From contig JAITOS010000051.1 in the NCBI GenBank assembly GCA_031289815.1, forward strand, positions 1-34,655: a stretch of 34,655 bases of DNA, in the 5' to 3' direction. Both the position numbers and the translations under genes were made by a program. Each line of letters begins with the position of its first letter. Position 1 is the first letter of the stretch. Of this stretch, positions 7,156 through 15,462 are shown one piece after another. The notes beneath the pieces were generated by a model. The model was not told the origin of the DNA, made no database searches, and saw only the letters and a list, made by a program, of their open reading frames with translations. This DNA comes from Peptococcaceae bacterium (GTDB taxonomy: Bacteria > Bacillota > Desulfitobacteriia > Desulfitobacteriales > Desulfitobacteriaceae).

Positions 7156-8304
7156 TCAGCGCGCCCGCTGACGCAGATGACAGAGCCAGCCCAGGCAGAA
7201 GAGCGGCACGATCAGGAGGAGGAAGCCCTGAAAGCTCAACTGCCAGGTCAGCCAAAACGGAGAGGGAAGAAAGATCCCCGGAGGGCTGGCCGCCGGAATC
7301 TTGACCAGGGGCAGGAAACACTGACTGAAGCCCATCGCGAGGAAGGCGTGAAGCAAGCGGCCATATACATAGGGTTTTACACTTAATTCATTGCCGATAA
7401 AGCCGGCGACCTGCGCCAGAATCGACAAGCCGCTCCAGCCCATGAGCCAGCAGATAAGGCCGGTTTGTCCGGCGGAAGGAGTAAAAGCGGTAATTGTATT
7501 CCGGCAGCCGAGCGTCATTTCCACGACGCCGCTGAGCAGGGCTTCCCAGCCGTTGCTGCTGATAAAGGGCAACAGACCGTGTAGCGCCGCGCCCAGCAGA
7601 GAGAAAAGCTGCCAAAGCGACAGCAGGCGAATCACGACCGCGAAGAATACGATAAAGCCGCCGACCGCTAAGGTGGTTTGGACGCTGACCCGGATGGCGT
7701 TTCCCAGCAGTTGTCCGACCGGAACCTGCTGAGCTCGCAATTGCCTGGACAATACACGAAAATTATTTTTTAAAGGCGGGGAAAGAGGCGCGGCGGGCTG
7801 GGAAGGTTGAGGAGGATGAAGAAAGCGGAAAAGAACGCCGACGGCCAGATTGGCGGAATAGACGGAAGCGGCGATGACAGCGCCCAGCCGGGGTTGCTGC
7901 ATCATGCCGGCGGCCACCGCGCCGAACATGAATCCGGGGCTGGGGTTATTGGTGAAAGCGATCAGATGTTCCGCTTCTTCCTTGTTGAGCTCTCCTTGCT
8001 GATATAAACGGTCGGTCAGTATGGCCCCGATGGGAAACCCTGAAGTGTAGCCCATAGCGATGACAAAAGAGGCGGCGCCGGGAAGGCGAAAGATGGGGCG
8101 CATCAGAGGTTCCAACAGGGCGCCGAGCAGGCGCGCCAAACCGGCCCCCATCAGCAATTCGGCTAAAATGAAAAAGGGGAGCAGGGCCGGCAGGACAAAC
8201 TGCCACCAAAGCGTTAAACCCTGGACGGCGGCGGCAATGACTTCCTGAGGATGGAAAAGCATCGAAACAGCGAGAAAGAGGAAGAGCAATAACTTAGTAT
8301 ACAT
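7156..8304 (-). CDS. ylbJ: Sporulation integral membrane protein YlbJ
   Basis: YlbJ belongs to the nucleoside-recognition (Gate) membrane protein family and is required for normal spore cortex or heat resistance in B. subtilis, where it is under mother-cell sigma E control. The 382-residue protein (ATG 8304, behind AGGTGG) has about eight to nine hydrophobic segments. The family signatures 'LPALLPFFILAELLMGAG', 'AMGYTSGFPIGA' and 'FTNNPSPGFMFGAV' are visible. The GTG at 8313 in the track lies within the ribosome binding site. It faces the upstream coiled-coil gene convergently with a 20-nt gap. No clear sigma E promoter could be fixed, though GATACAAT upstream is reminiscent of a sigma E -10. 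Confidence 0.93.
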   Translation of the reverse strand: MYTKLLLFLFLAVSMLFHPQEVIAAAVQGLTLWWQFVLPALLPFFILAELLMGAGLARLLGALLEPLMRPIFRLPGAASFVIAMGYTSGFPIGAILTDRLYQQGELNKEEAEHLIAFTNNPSPGFMFGAVAAGMMQQPRLGAVIAASVYSANLAVGVLFRFLHPPQPSQPAAPLSPPLKNNFRVLSRQLRAQQVPVGQLLGNAIRVSVQTTLAVGGFIVFFAVVIRLLSLWQLFSLLGAALHGLLPFISSNGWEALLSGVVEMTLGCRNTITAFTPSAGQTGLICWLMGWSGLSILAQVAGFIGNELSVKPYVYGRLLHAFLAMGFSQCFLPLVKIPAASPPGIFLPSPFWLTWQLSFQGFLLLIVPLFCLGWLCHLRQRAR

Positions 8305-8418
8305 CGTATCCACCTGCCCTTATTGTATCTATATGGGAGGGGCGGCGGCGATAGAAGCGCCGGGAAGAAAGAACGCGTATTCTAAATTGACAGAAATAAG
8401 AGACATCTTTAGAAAATC

Positions 8419-8446
8419 TTGAAATTTGTCGCAACTGTGCTAAACT
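8419..8446 (+). promoter_or_regulatory. Probable promoter of ackA
   Basis: TTGAAA (8419-8424), a 16-nt spacer and TAAACT (8441-8446) preceded by TGC form a sigma A-type promoter with an extended -10. A second TTGACA at 8387-8392 has a poorer -10 (TAGAAA). The leader to the ackA start would be about 75-80 nt. Confidence 0.5.
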
Positions 8447-8530
8447 ATTGAATGTGTGCATTTTTTGAAATGATGAGAAATGTTAAGGACCCTGAAGGTG
8501 AGGTCCAGCATAAAGGAGGAGGAGAGTAAC

Positions 8531-9727
8531 GTGAAAATTCTAGTAGTAAACTGTGGAAGTTCTTCACTCAAGTATCAACTGTTGGCGATGGAAACCAAGG
8601 CGGAATTGGCAAAAGGTCTGCTGGAACGTATCGGTATGGCGGGTTCGGTTCTGACGCATCAACCTGAAGGTAAAGAAAAAACGGTGATCACCAAAGATAT
8701 CGCCAATCATAACGAGGGGATCCGGTTGGTTCTGGATAGCCTGCTGCATCCGGAATACGGCGTGCTGAAAAACGTAAATGAGGTAGACGCCGTAGGGCAT
8801 CGGGTGGTGCATGGCGGAGATAAGTTTACGAAATCCGTTCAGGTCAATGACGACGTGATGAAAGCCATTGAGGATTGCATCGTGTTCAGCCCCTTGCACA
8901 ATCCAGCCAATATTGCCGGGATCAAGGCTTGTCAGGCGTTAATGCCCGGTGTGCCGCAGACGGTGGTATTTGATACCGCTTTCCATCAAACCATGCCGCC
9001 GGAATCCTATATCTATGCGCTGCCCTATGAAGCCTATGAAAAATATGGCGTCAGAAGGTATGGCTTTCATGGAACCTCTCATCGCTATGTCAGCCTGCGG
9101 GCGGCTAAATTTCTGAATAGAAGCGAAAAAGATTTTAAATTGATCACCTGCCATTTGGGCAACGGCGCTTCGGTGGCGGCGATTCTGAATGGTCAATGCA
9201 TTGATACCTCTATGGGCTTAACGCCGTTGGAAGGACTGGTCATGGGTACCCGGTCAGGCTCGATTGACCCGGAGATTGTCAATTATCTGATGGAAAAAGA
9301 GCATATGACCACGGCGGAAATAAAAGACTATCTGAATAAAAAATCCGGTATCTTAGGGATTTCCGGCGTCAGCAGCGATTTCCGCGACGTGGAGGAAGCG
9401 GCCGGCGCCGGCAATAAACGGGCGCAGCTGGCTTGGAACGTCTTTGCCCACAAGGTGAGAAAGTACATCGGCGCCTATGCGGCCCTGATGAACGGGGCGG
9501 ACGCCATCGTCTTTACCGCCGGTCTGGGGGAAAACTCCTCTTCCATGCGCTTGGAGATCTGCAAGACCTTAGGTTTCCTCGGCGTGAGCATTGACCCGGA
9601 AAAGAACAAAAAACGCGGCATTGAAAACGATATTTCCACGGCGGACGCCAAGTGCCGCGTTCTGGTTATTCCGACCAATGAAGAATTGATGATCGCTCTG
9701 GATACGGAGGAAATCGTCAAGAAATAG
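8531..9727 (+). CDS. ackA: Acetate kinase
   Basis: AckA interconverts acetyl phosphate plus ADP and acetate plus ATP, giving substrate-level ATP in fermentative bacteria. The track start at 8480 ignores the ribosome binding site; GTG 8531 behind AAAGGAGGAGGAG gives the standard N-terminus 'MKILVVNCGSSSLKYQLL' and 398 residues, the usual length. Family motifs include 'GHRVVHGG', 'YGFHGTSHRYVS', 'THLGNGAS'-like 'CHLGNGASVAAI', 'GLVMGTRSGSIDPEI' and 'FTAGLGENS'. It is monocistronic here; the phosphotransacetylase gene is not in the window. A hairpin follows the stop codon after about 45 nt. Confidence 0.98.
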   Translation: MKILVVNCGSSSLKYQLLAMETKAELAKGLLERIGMAGSVLTHQPEGKEKTVITKDIANHNEGIRLVLDSLLHPEYGVLKNVNEVDAVGHRVVHGGDKFTKSVQVNDDVMKAIEDCIVFSPLHNPANIAGIKACQALMPGVPQTVVFDTAFHQTMPPESYIYALPYEAYEKYGVRRYGFHGTSHRYVSLRAAKFLNRSEKDFKLITCHLGNGASVAAILNGQCIDTSMGLTPLEGLVMGTRSGSIDPEIVNYLMEKEHMTTAEIKDYLNKKSGILGISGVSSDFRDVEEAAGAGNKRAQLAWNVFAHKVRKYIGAYAALMNGADAIVFTAGLGENSSSMRLEICKTLGFLGVSIDPEKNKKRGIENDISTADAKCRVLVIPTNEELMIALDTEEIVKK

Positions 9728-10019
9728 AAGCAAGACGCCGATAAACGTCTGAATCAATAAACAACGGACAAAGAGAGGGCGGTTGCCGGCGGACATTCAT
9801 CGTTTGTCGGCGGCCGCTCTTATACAATCAGAAACAATAGGGGCAATGCGCCTACGGTGAAGCTGACGGATAAAATCAACGACCGCGAGACGTTTATGAA
9901 GGGCGTGGATTATTCCTGCTACGGTGCGCAGGAGGATGGGAGTTTCTTTCCGTCAATGCGGATTCCCCCAACGAAGGCGGCGACGTAGATTGAGAATATG
10001 AGAATATTCTTCCGCAACC
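9728..10019 (+). other. Gene-free spacer with a hairpin and a gene remnant
   Basis: After ackA there is an imperfect hairpin (about 9771-9821, AAGAG...CTCTT arms with a GC-rich stem) that may end the ackA transcript, although it lacks a long T run. From about 9800 to 9987 one frame reads 'LTDKINDRETFMKGVDYSCY' and then stays open to a TAG, with a neighbouring frame continuing 'SVNADSPNEGGDVD'. It has no start or ribosome binding site and looks like a frameshifted fragment of a lost gene. Confidence 0.35.
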
Positions 10020-10048
10020 TTGACAAAAAAAAGATGGATGCATATAAT
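10020..10048 (+). promoter_or_regulatory. Consensus sigma A promoter of yceD-rpmF
   Basis: TTGACA (10020-10025) and TATAAT (10043-10048) are both perfect consensus hexamers with the optimal 17-nt spacer. It is the strongest promoter in the window and fits the high demand for ribosomal protein L32. The start would be near 10055, about 20 nt before the yceD ATG. Confidence 0.88.
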
Positions 10049-10074
10049 TATTGTTATGTATCGAGGTGGAAAGC

Positions 10075-10581
10075 ATGAAAATCAATATCGCTGAAATTCG
10101 CCGTATGGAGGGAGCGACGCTTCACTATGAGTTGGAGGATCGTTTTCCGGCGATTGAATTTGATAAAGAAACGATCGTTTTTATCCAGCCGGTACATGTC
10201 AAGCTTCAAGTGACGAACGCCGGAGACACGCTGGTAGCTCGCGGATCGGTGCAGACGGAAATGAGCGCTTCCTGCGGACGTTGCCTGGAAGGGTTTACTT
10301 TTCCTCTGGTGGTTCTGTATGAAGACGAGTGGGTAACTGCTCAGCGGGCAACGGAGGAGCAAGCGGAAACGGCTCTGTTGTTTGAAAAGGACGAAATAGA
10401 GATTCAGGAACGGATCGTCGAACAGATCCTGCTGGCGTTGCCGATGAAACGACTTTGTTCAGCGGCTTGTCGTGGCCTCTGTCCGGCTTGTGGTCAAAAT
10501 CTGAATCTGGGTCAATGTCAGTGTCAGGAGCAGCGAATCGATCCCCGGATGATGGATTTAGCTAAATGGCGTCAAGACTGA
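10075..10581 (+). CDS. yceD: YceD/DUF177 family protein
   Basis: The ATG at 10075 follows GAGGTGG and gives 168 residues; the track's 10051 start lies at the transcription start. YceD (DUF177) is encoded next to rpmF in most bacteria and is linked to 23S rRNA processing or stability in E. coli and plants. Here the order yceD-rpmF is kept with a 33-nt gap. The N-terminal half has the family 'SCGRCLEGF' CxxC; the C-terminal tail has 'CSAACRGLCPACGQN' followed by 'CQCQ', a cysteine-rich pattern typical of Firmicute DUF177 that could bind zinc. The biochemical activity is unproven. Confidence 0.92.
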   Translation: MKINIAEIRRMEGATLHYELEDRFPAIEFDKETIVFIQPVHVKLQVTNAGDTLVARGSVQTEMSASCGRCLEGFTFPLVVLYEDEWVTAQRATEEQAETALLFEKDEIEIQERIVEQILLALPMKRLCSAACRGLCPACGQNLNLGQCQCQEQRIDPRMMDLAKWRQD

Positions 10582-10614
10582 CGATTTGTTTTTATTTTAG
10601 AAGGGGGTGGAATC

Positions 10615-10794
10615 ATGGGTGTTCCTCAACATCGCCAATCGAAGTCCAGAGTGCGCAAACGCCGGGCCATGTCGAAGTTAACGGCGCCGAATCTTGTTGA
10701 TTGCCCGCAATGCCATAAGCCCAAGATGCAGCATCACGTCTGTGCTTCTTGCGGTTATTATAATGGCAGAGAAGTCATAGCGATGGGTGAATAA
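10615..10794 (+). CDS. rpmF: Ribosomal protein L32
   Basis: This 59-residue protein is absent from the ORF track because of its length. ATG 10615 follows AAGGGGGTGG. 'MGVPQHRQSKSRVRKRRA' is the basic N-terminus of L32, and Cys30/Cys33 and Cys43/Cys46 ('CPQC', 'CASC') form the zinc ribbon of the C+ form of the protein. It is a structural protein of the 50S subunit and is cotranscribed with yceD. A terminator follows 14 nt after the stop. Confidence 0.97.
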   Translation: MGVPQHRQSKSRVRKRRAMSKLTAPNLVDCPQCHKPKMQHHVCASCGYYNGREVIAMGE

Positions 10795-10807
10795 CGCAGC
10801 TAACGGG

Positions 10808-10843
10808 AAGTCCTCATTCAGTGATGAGGGCTTTTTATTTTTG
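10808..10843 (+). terminator. Terminator of yceD-rpmF
   Basis: The inverted repeat CCTCAT/ATGAGG, extended by AGTC/GGCT, is followed by TTTTTATTTTT. It separates the ribosomal protein transcript from the fapR promoter about 25 nt downstream. Confidence 0.85.
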
Positions 10844-10864
10844 CCGTATTTTTCAAAAAGTCAG

Positions 10865-10911
10865 TTGCTTAAAAATAAAAACGGGCATATAATTATCACC
10901 AGGTGATAATT
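10865..10911 (+). promoter_or_regulatory. fapR promoter with overlapping FapR-type operator
   Basis: TTGCTT (10865-10870), a 17-nt spacer and TATAAT (10888-10893) form a sigma A promoter. The palindrome with half-site AATTATCACC, an odd central A and the matching right half (10891-10911) overlaps the -10 and start region. Its 17-bp core TTATCACC-A-GGTGATAA has the same size and symmetry as the B. subtilis FapR operator (TTAGTACC-T-GATACTAA). FapR is known to repress its own promoter and to be released by malonyl-CoA, so this is the expected autoregulatory site. The same palindrome recurs at 34095. Confidence 0.8.
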
Positions 10912-10936
10912 TTAAAAGAGTCCGGGGGTAGGATGG

Positions 10937-11494
10937 ATGGACAGACTCAGCAGAATAGAACGGAGAAAAGCCTTGCCACAGGCGCTGTTCCATAACCCGT
11001 TTTTAACCGATGGAGAATTAGGCGTAAGATTTGGCGTGAGCATACCGACGATTCGTCTGGATCGCAGGGCGTTGGCGATACCGGAACTGAAAGAGAGAAC
11101 CAGGGCGGTAGCGAACGACGCCTACCAAGAGTTGCGGGCTTTGGCTGGCCGGGAAATCATTGGCGAACTGAAAGCGTTGGTCGTCGGCCAATACGGGCGC
11201 TCGGAATTGTTGATCACGCAAGATATGATTTTGACGAAAGCGCGCGTGGCCCGCGGACATCAGCTGTTTGCGCAGGCGAACTCGCTTGCTTCCGCTCTCG
11301 TAAACGCCGACATGGCCTTGACGGGAAGCGCTCAATTGAAATTTTTACGCCCTGTCCGGCAAGATGAATGGGTCGAGATGGAAGGACAGGTCGTGAAACG
11401 CCATGAAAATCGCTATGAGATCGATATCTCCGGCAAAGTCCGGGGACAAAAGGTCATACAAGGCCAATGGATCATGTTTGGCTTGGCAGAGTAA
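10937..11494 (+). CDS. fapR: Fatty acid and phospholipid biosynthesis regulator FapR
   Basis: FapR represses fab and pls genes and is released by malonyl-CoA, so it senses fatty acid demand. The 185-residue protein has an N-terminal helix-turn-helix (about 1-50, 'LTDGELGVRFGVSIPTIRLDRR') joined by a helix to a hot-dog (thioesterase-like) effector domain (about 85-185, with 'SLASALVNADMALTGSAQ'). Length and layout match the family (B. subtilis 188 aa). It heads the lipid gene block plsX-fabH-fabK-fabD-fabG-acpP, as in Bacillus, and a FapR-type operator overlaps its promoter. The start ATG 10937 lies 4 nt after another ATG in a different frame. Confidence 0.95.
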   Translation: MDRLSRIERRKALPQALFHNPFLTDGELGVRFGVSIPTIRLDRRALAIPELKERTRAVANDAYQELRALAGREIIGELKALVVGQYGRSELLITQDMILTKARVARGHQLFAQANSLASALVNADMALTGSAQLKFLRPVRQDEWVEMEGQVVKRHENRYEIDISGKVRGQKVIQGQWIMFGLAE

Positions 11495-11540
11495 CCCCTT
11501 AAAGGAATGGAAAAAATCCAGCGGCAGAGGAGGAACTCGC

Positions 11541-12569
11541 GTGAAGATTGCTGTGGACGCGATGGGAGGAGATTACGCTCCGCGGGAGATTGTGGCCGGG
11601 ACGCTGTTGGCGGCGGCAGCCTGTCCGGAGATCGATATCATTTTGGTTGGGCAGGTAGAAAAAATCAAGCCGTATATGACGGCGCAGCCCGCTAACGTCG
11701 CTTTGCTGAACGCGAGCGAAGCGGTAGAAATGGATGAACATCCGGCGAGTGCGGTTCGCCGGAAAAAGGACGCCTCTATTGTGGTGGCGACGCGTTTGGT
11801 CAGGGAAGGAAAGGCGGACGCCGTGGTCAGCGCGGGGAATACCGGCGCGCAAATGGCGGCGGCTCTATTGGGCTTAGGGAGGATTCAAGGGATTGACCGG
11901 CCGGCGATCATCGCGGTACTGCCGACCCTGAAGGGGGGCAAGGTCGTCCTTGACGTCGGCGCTAATCCGGACGCTAAAGCGGAAAATCTGTTGCAATACG
12001 CCTTGATGGGCAGCATTTACGCGGAAAAAATCTTAGGGCTAGAACGGCCGCAGGTCGGATTGTTGAATATCGGCAGTGAAGAAGGGAAAGGAAATGAACT
12101 CACGCAGCTGGCTTATCCTCTTTTGAAACAAGCGCCCATTCATTTTGCCGGCAATGTGGAAGGAAGAGATATTCCTTATGGCCGGGTGGACGTCGTGGTC
12201 TGTGAGGGCTTTGTCGGCAACGTGCTGTTAAAATCCTTTGAAGGACTGGTGGGCGCTCTGTTTGAACTGATCAAGGAGAAGATTACCGCCAATTCTTTGC
12301 GCAAATTAGGCGCACTCGCGATTAAACCCGGCTTGAAAGAGATTGCCAAGATCATGGATTATACGGAGGTGGGCGGCGCGCCGTTGCTGGGAGTGAATGG
12401 GATTAGCGTCATCTGTCATGGCAGCTCCAACGCCAAGGCGATCAGCAATGCCGTCAGAGTGGCGAGAGAATGTGTGGAAGTCAGGCTGATTGAGCAAATC
12501 AGGGAAGACCTTCGGGCGTTAGGAAAGCCGGACAGCGGAGAGAGGGAAGATTCATCATGTCCAGAGTAG
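11541..12569 (+). CDS. plsX: Phosphate acyltransferase PlsX
   Basis: PlsX converts acyl-ACP and phosphate to acyl phosphate, the donor for PlsY in phospholipid synthesis; it is a peripheral membrane enzyme. The track start (11403) overlaps fapR; GTG 11541 behind AGAGGAGG gives the family N-terminus 'MKIAVDAMGGDYAP' and 342 residues. Further family motifs are 'SAGNTGAQMAAALLGLGR', 'LDVGANPDAKAENLLQYA', 'NIGSEEGKGNEL' and 'VCEGFVGNVLLKSFEG'. It is cotranscribed with fapR (46-nt gap) and overlaps fabH by 13 nt. Confidence 0.97.
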   Translation: MKIAVDAMGGDYAPREIVAGTLLAAAACPEIDIILVGQVEKIKPYMTAQPANVALLNASEAVEMDEHPASAVRRKKDASIVVATRLVREGKADAVVSAGNTGAQMAAALLGLGRIQGIDRPAIIAVLPTLKGGKVVLDVGANPDAKAENLLQYALMGSIYAEKILGLERPQVGLLNIGSEEGKGNELTQLAYPLLKQAPIHFAGNVEGRDIPYGRVDVVVCEGFVGNVLLKSFEGLVGALFELIKEKITANSLRKLGALAIKPGLKEIAKIMDYTEVGGAPLLGVNGISVICHGSSNAKAISNAVRVARECVEVRLIEQIREDLRALGKPDSGEREDSSCPE

Positions 12570-13576
12570 GGATCGTAGGTCTGGGAAGCTACGTGCCGGA
12601 AGATATCCTGACCAATAAGGATTTCGAGAAAATGGTGGATACGACGGATAGCTGGATTACCGCCAGAACCGGGATCAAGGAACGGCGCAAGGCCAGAGAA
12701 GGGGTTCCCGTTTCGGAATTATGTTATCAAGCCGCCCGACAAGCGCTGGAAGACGCCGGGATCCTGCCGCAAGAGGTGGAGCTGGTGATCGTGGCTTCGG
12801 TGACGCCTGACTATGCTTTTCCGGCGACCGCTTGCCTGGTGGCCGACCGTTTGGGAATCAGCAAAGCGGCCGCTTTTGATCTGGAAGCGGGGTGCAGCGG
12901 CTTTATTTACGCGGCGGTGACGGCCAGTCAGTTTATTGCCGCGGGGATGTATCGCACCGCTTTGGTGATCGGCGGGGAGACGTTGTCCAAAATCACCAAT
13001 TGGCAAGACCGGGGTACCTGCGTTCTTTTTGGTGATGGCGCCGGGGCGGCTGTTCTGCAACCGGTGGAAGATGGGTACGGCTTTTTGGGGATGGAGCTAG
13101 GGGCTGACGGTTCCGGCGGCGATCTTCTGATTCAGCCGGCGGGCGGTTCGAGCATCCCGGCCACCACGGCTTCCGTGCAGGCGAATTTACACACGATCCG
13201 AATGGCCGGCCGCGAGGTGTTCAAGTTCGCGGTGCGGGTCATCGAGGAATCGGTGCAAAGTCTCCTGAGCAAGTGCGATTTGCGTCTGGAAGATATTGAC
13301 CTGTTCCTGTTCCATCAGGCGAATCAACGGATTATAGAAGCTGCTGCCAGACGGCTGGAATTGGATCAGGAGAAGGTTTTTGTGAATCTTGAACGCTATG
13401 GGAATACTTCGGCGGCTTCGATTCCCCTGGCCTTGGACGAAGCGGTTCAACAGAAAAGAATACGGGACGGCGATATCCTGATGATGGTGGGATTTGGCGC
13501 CGGACTGACTTGGGGAGCGATTGCCTGTAAATGGGGAGGAAAGGGGAACAAGGATGATCAGAACGAGAATTTGTGA
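12557..13576 (+). CDS. fabH: Beta-ketoacyl-ACP synthase III
   Basis: FabH condenses an acyl-CoA with malonyl-ACP to start each fatty acid. The 339-residue protein has the full catalytic triad: Cys113 in 'DLEAGCSGF', His253 in 'LFHQANQRI' and Asn283 in 'RYGNTSAAS', nearly the E. coli numbering (112/244/274). The 'GVGAGLTWG'-like end appears as 'GFGAGLTWGA'. The gene starts inside plsX and its last 23 nt overlap the fabK start, so translation is coupled. Acyl-CoA preference (straight or branched) cannot be read with confidence. Confidence 0.97.
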   Translation: MSRVGIVGLGSYVPEDILTNKDFEKMVDTTDSWITARTGIKERRKAREGVPVSELCYQAARQALEDAGILPQEVELVIVASVTPDYAFPATACLVADRLGISKAAAFDLEAGCSGFIYAAVTASQFIAAGMYRTALVIGGETLSKITNWQDRGTCVLFGDGAGAAVLQPVEDGYGFLGMELGADGSGGDLLIQPAGGSSIPATTASVQANLHTIRMAGREVFKFAVRVIEESVQSLLSKCDLRLEDIDLFLFHQANQRIIEAAARRLELDQEKVFVNLERYGNTSAASIPLALDEAVQQKRIRDGDILMMVGFGAGLTWGAIACKWGGKGNKDDQNENL

Positions 13577-14504
13577 TTTAATCGGTATTGAATATCCGAT
13601 TTTTCAGGGGGGAATGGCTTGGGTGGCGAACGGAGAGCTGGCCGGCGCGGTATCAGAGGCCGGCGGTTTGGGCGTTATCGGTTCAGGGCAGGCGCCGGCG
13701 GCTTGGCTCCTGGAAGAGATCGCCAAAGTGAAAGCGGTCACGCAAAAACCCTTTGGGGTCAATATCATGCTCATGTCTCCCTATCTTGAGGACGTGATGC
13801 AGGTGATTATAGAGGAAAGAGTGTCGGTCATCACCACCGGCGCGGGCAACCCCGGCAAATACATACCGGCGCTGAAGGAGATCGGCACCAAGATCATTCC
13901 GGTCGTGGCCTCGGTGGCCCTGGCGAAGCGTCTGGCGAAGGCCGGGGTAGACGCCGTAATCGCGGAGGGCTATGAATCCGGCGGTCATGTGGGAGAGGTT
14001 TGTACGCTGCCCTTAGTGCCTCAAATCGTTGACGCGGTGGATATTCCGGTGCTGGCGGCGGGAGGGATTTTTGACGGACGAGGGTTCCTGGCGGCCTTGG
14101 CTTTAGGCGCGGAAGGAGTACAAATGGGTACGCGTTTCATGTGCGCGGAGGAATGTACGATCTCTCCCAAGGTGAAGCAGATGGTGCTTAAAGCGAGAGA
14201 GCGGGATACGGCGGTGACGGGGAGATCGACAGGGCATCCCGTTCGCTGTTTGGACAATAAATTGATGCGTGAGATGGCGCAAGCGGAAAAAGATGGCGCT
14301 TCTCCGGACGAAATAGAAAAGATGGGTACGGGGAAATTGCGTTTGGCGATGGTGGAGGGAGATATTGAAAACGGCTCCGTCATGGCCGGACAGGTGGCCG
14401 GGGCGGTGAAAAAGATCGAACCGGCGAAGGATATTCTGCTGGATGTGATTCACTCGGCGATCCGGGAATGGCAGCAGTTGCAACGGATCATGAATCAAGG
14501 CTAA
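13554..14504 (+). CDS. fabK: FMN-dependent enoyl-ACP reductase II
   Basis: FabK reduces trans-2-enoyl-ACP with NAD(P)H and FMN, the last step of the elongation cycle. The track start (13521) is upstream of the natural ATG at 13554, which gives 316 residues. Visible are the flavin barrel start 'YPIFQGGMAWVA', 'FGVNIMLMSP', 'TTGAGNPGKY', catalytic His145 in 'GYESGGHVGE', 'VLAAGGIFDGRG' and the phosphate-binding 'EGVQMGTRF'. These match the S. pneumoniae type FabK. Its place between fabH and fabD supports a role as the housekeeping enoyl reductase. No fabI is present in the window. A FabK paralogue lies 2.1 kb downstream. Confidence 0.95.
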   Translation: MIRTRICDLIGIEYPIFQGGMAWVANGELAGAVSEAGGLGVIGSGQAPAAWLLEEIAKVKAVTQKPFGVNIMLMSPYLEDVMQVIIEERVSVITTGAGNPGKYIPALKEIGTKIIPVVASVALAKRLAKAGVDAVIAEGYESGGHVGEVCTLPLVPQIVDAVDIPVLAAGGIFDGRGFLAALALGAEGVQMGTRFMCAEECTISPKVKQMVLKARERDTAVTGRSTGHPVRCLDNKLMREMAQAEKDGASPDEIEKMGTGKLRLAMVEGDIENGSVMAGQVAGAVKKIEPAKDILLDVIHSAIREWQQLQRIMNQG

Positions 14505-14522
14505 AGACTGGGAGGTTCAACG

Positions 14523-15461
14523 ATGGGGAAGATGGCGTGCGTATTTCCGGGTCAGGGCGCGCAAGGGATCGGGATGGGTCAGGACCTTTTCCAAACGCCG
14601 ATAGGAAAACAGGCGTTGGCAATCGCCGGGGAAACGTTAGGAGAAGAACTGCCGCGGCTGATGCGGGAAGGGCCGGAACAGGAGCTTCAATGGACATTCA
14701 ACGCCCAGCCGGCAATTTTGCTCGTGAGCGTCGTTGCCTGGAGTTGCCTGACGGCGGCGGGGGTGCAAGCGGATTTTCTGGCCGGACACAGCCTGGGAGA
14801 GTATTCCGCGTATGTGGCCGCCGACAGTATCGGTTTGCCGGAAGCGTTACGGCTGGTTCGCAAACGCGGCGAATATATGCAGGAAGCCTCCCCGGAAGGA
14901 CAGGGCATGATGGCGGCGATTTTGGGGGCGCGGAGCGAATGGGTGGAACAAGCCTGTCAGGCGGCGTCCGACCGGGGCGTGGTGGCGTCGGCGAATTATA
15001 ATTGTCCCGGTCAGATCGTGATTTCCGGCGAGAAAGAGGCGGTGCTGCAAGCGATGGCAACCGCCAAAGAGTTGGGCGCTAAACGGGTGGTTCCCTTGGC
15101 GGTCAGCGGGCCTTTTCATTCAAAGCTGATGCAGCCGGCGGCGGAGCGGCTGGCGGCGGTGTTGAACGAGGTGGACTGGCAGGAGCCGCGGATTCCGGTC
15201 ATTGCCAATATAGACGCCTTGGAGGTGAGCCGAAAAGAGAGAATTGTGCCGACCTTACTGGAACAAATCAGCGGTGCGGTGCGCTGGGAACAGTCTATAC
15301 AATATCTGGCCGGACAGGGCGTGGATACCTTCGTTGAATGCGGGCCGGGAAAAGTTTTAAGCGGCTTGATCAAAAAAATCGTGCCCGACGGCAAGATCCT
15401 GCATATAGAAGATCAAGCGTCGCTGGAAAAGTCACTTGCATATTTAAAGGAGAGTCGGTAA
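14523..15461 (+). CDS. fabD: Malonyl-CoA:ACP transacylase
   Basis: FabD loads malonyl groups from CoA onto ACP. The 312-residue protein begins at ATG 14523 behind GGAGG and shows 'FPGQGAQGIGMGQDL', the nucleophile Ser90 in 'LAGHSLGEYSA', catalytic His199 in 'SGPFHSKLM', and 'FVECGPGKVLSGL'. Residue numbering is within two of the E. coli enzyme (Ser92, His201). It lies 18 nt after fabK and one base before fabG. Confidence 0.97.
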   Translation: MGKMACVFPGQGAQGIGMGQDLFQTPIGKQALAIAGETLGEELPRLMREGPEQELQWTFNAQPAILLVSVVAWSCLTAAGVQADFLAGHSLGEYSAYVAADSIGLPEALRLVRKRGEYMQEASPEGQGMMAAILGARSEWVEQACQAASDRGVVASANYNCPGQIVISGEKEAVLQAMATAKELGAKRVVPLAVSGPFHSKLMQPAAERLAAVLNEVDWQEPRIPVIANIDALEVSRKERIVPTLLEQISGAVRWEQSIQYLAGQGVDTFVECGPGKVLSGLIKKIVPDGKILHIEDQASLEKSLAYLKESR

Positions 15462-15462
15462 A

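Noticed and set aside
8311-8330. Sigma E promoter for ylbJ at GATACAAT (minus strand)
   Set aside because: The -10 resembles the consensus but no acceptable -35 lies 13-15 nt upstream, and it would leave almost no leader before the RBS.
8682-8694. GGTGATCACC palindrome in ackA as a regulatory site
   Set aside because: It lies inside the coding sequence, encodes conserved residues and lacks the TTAT flanks of the fapR palindrome.
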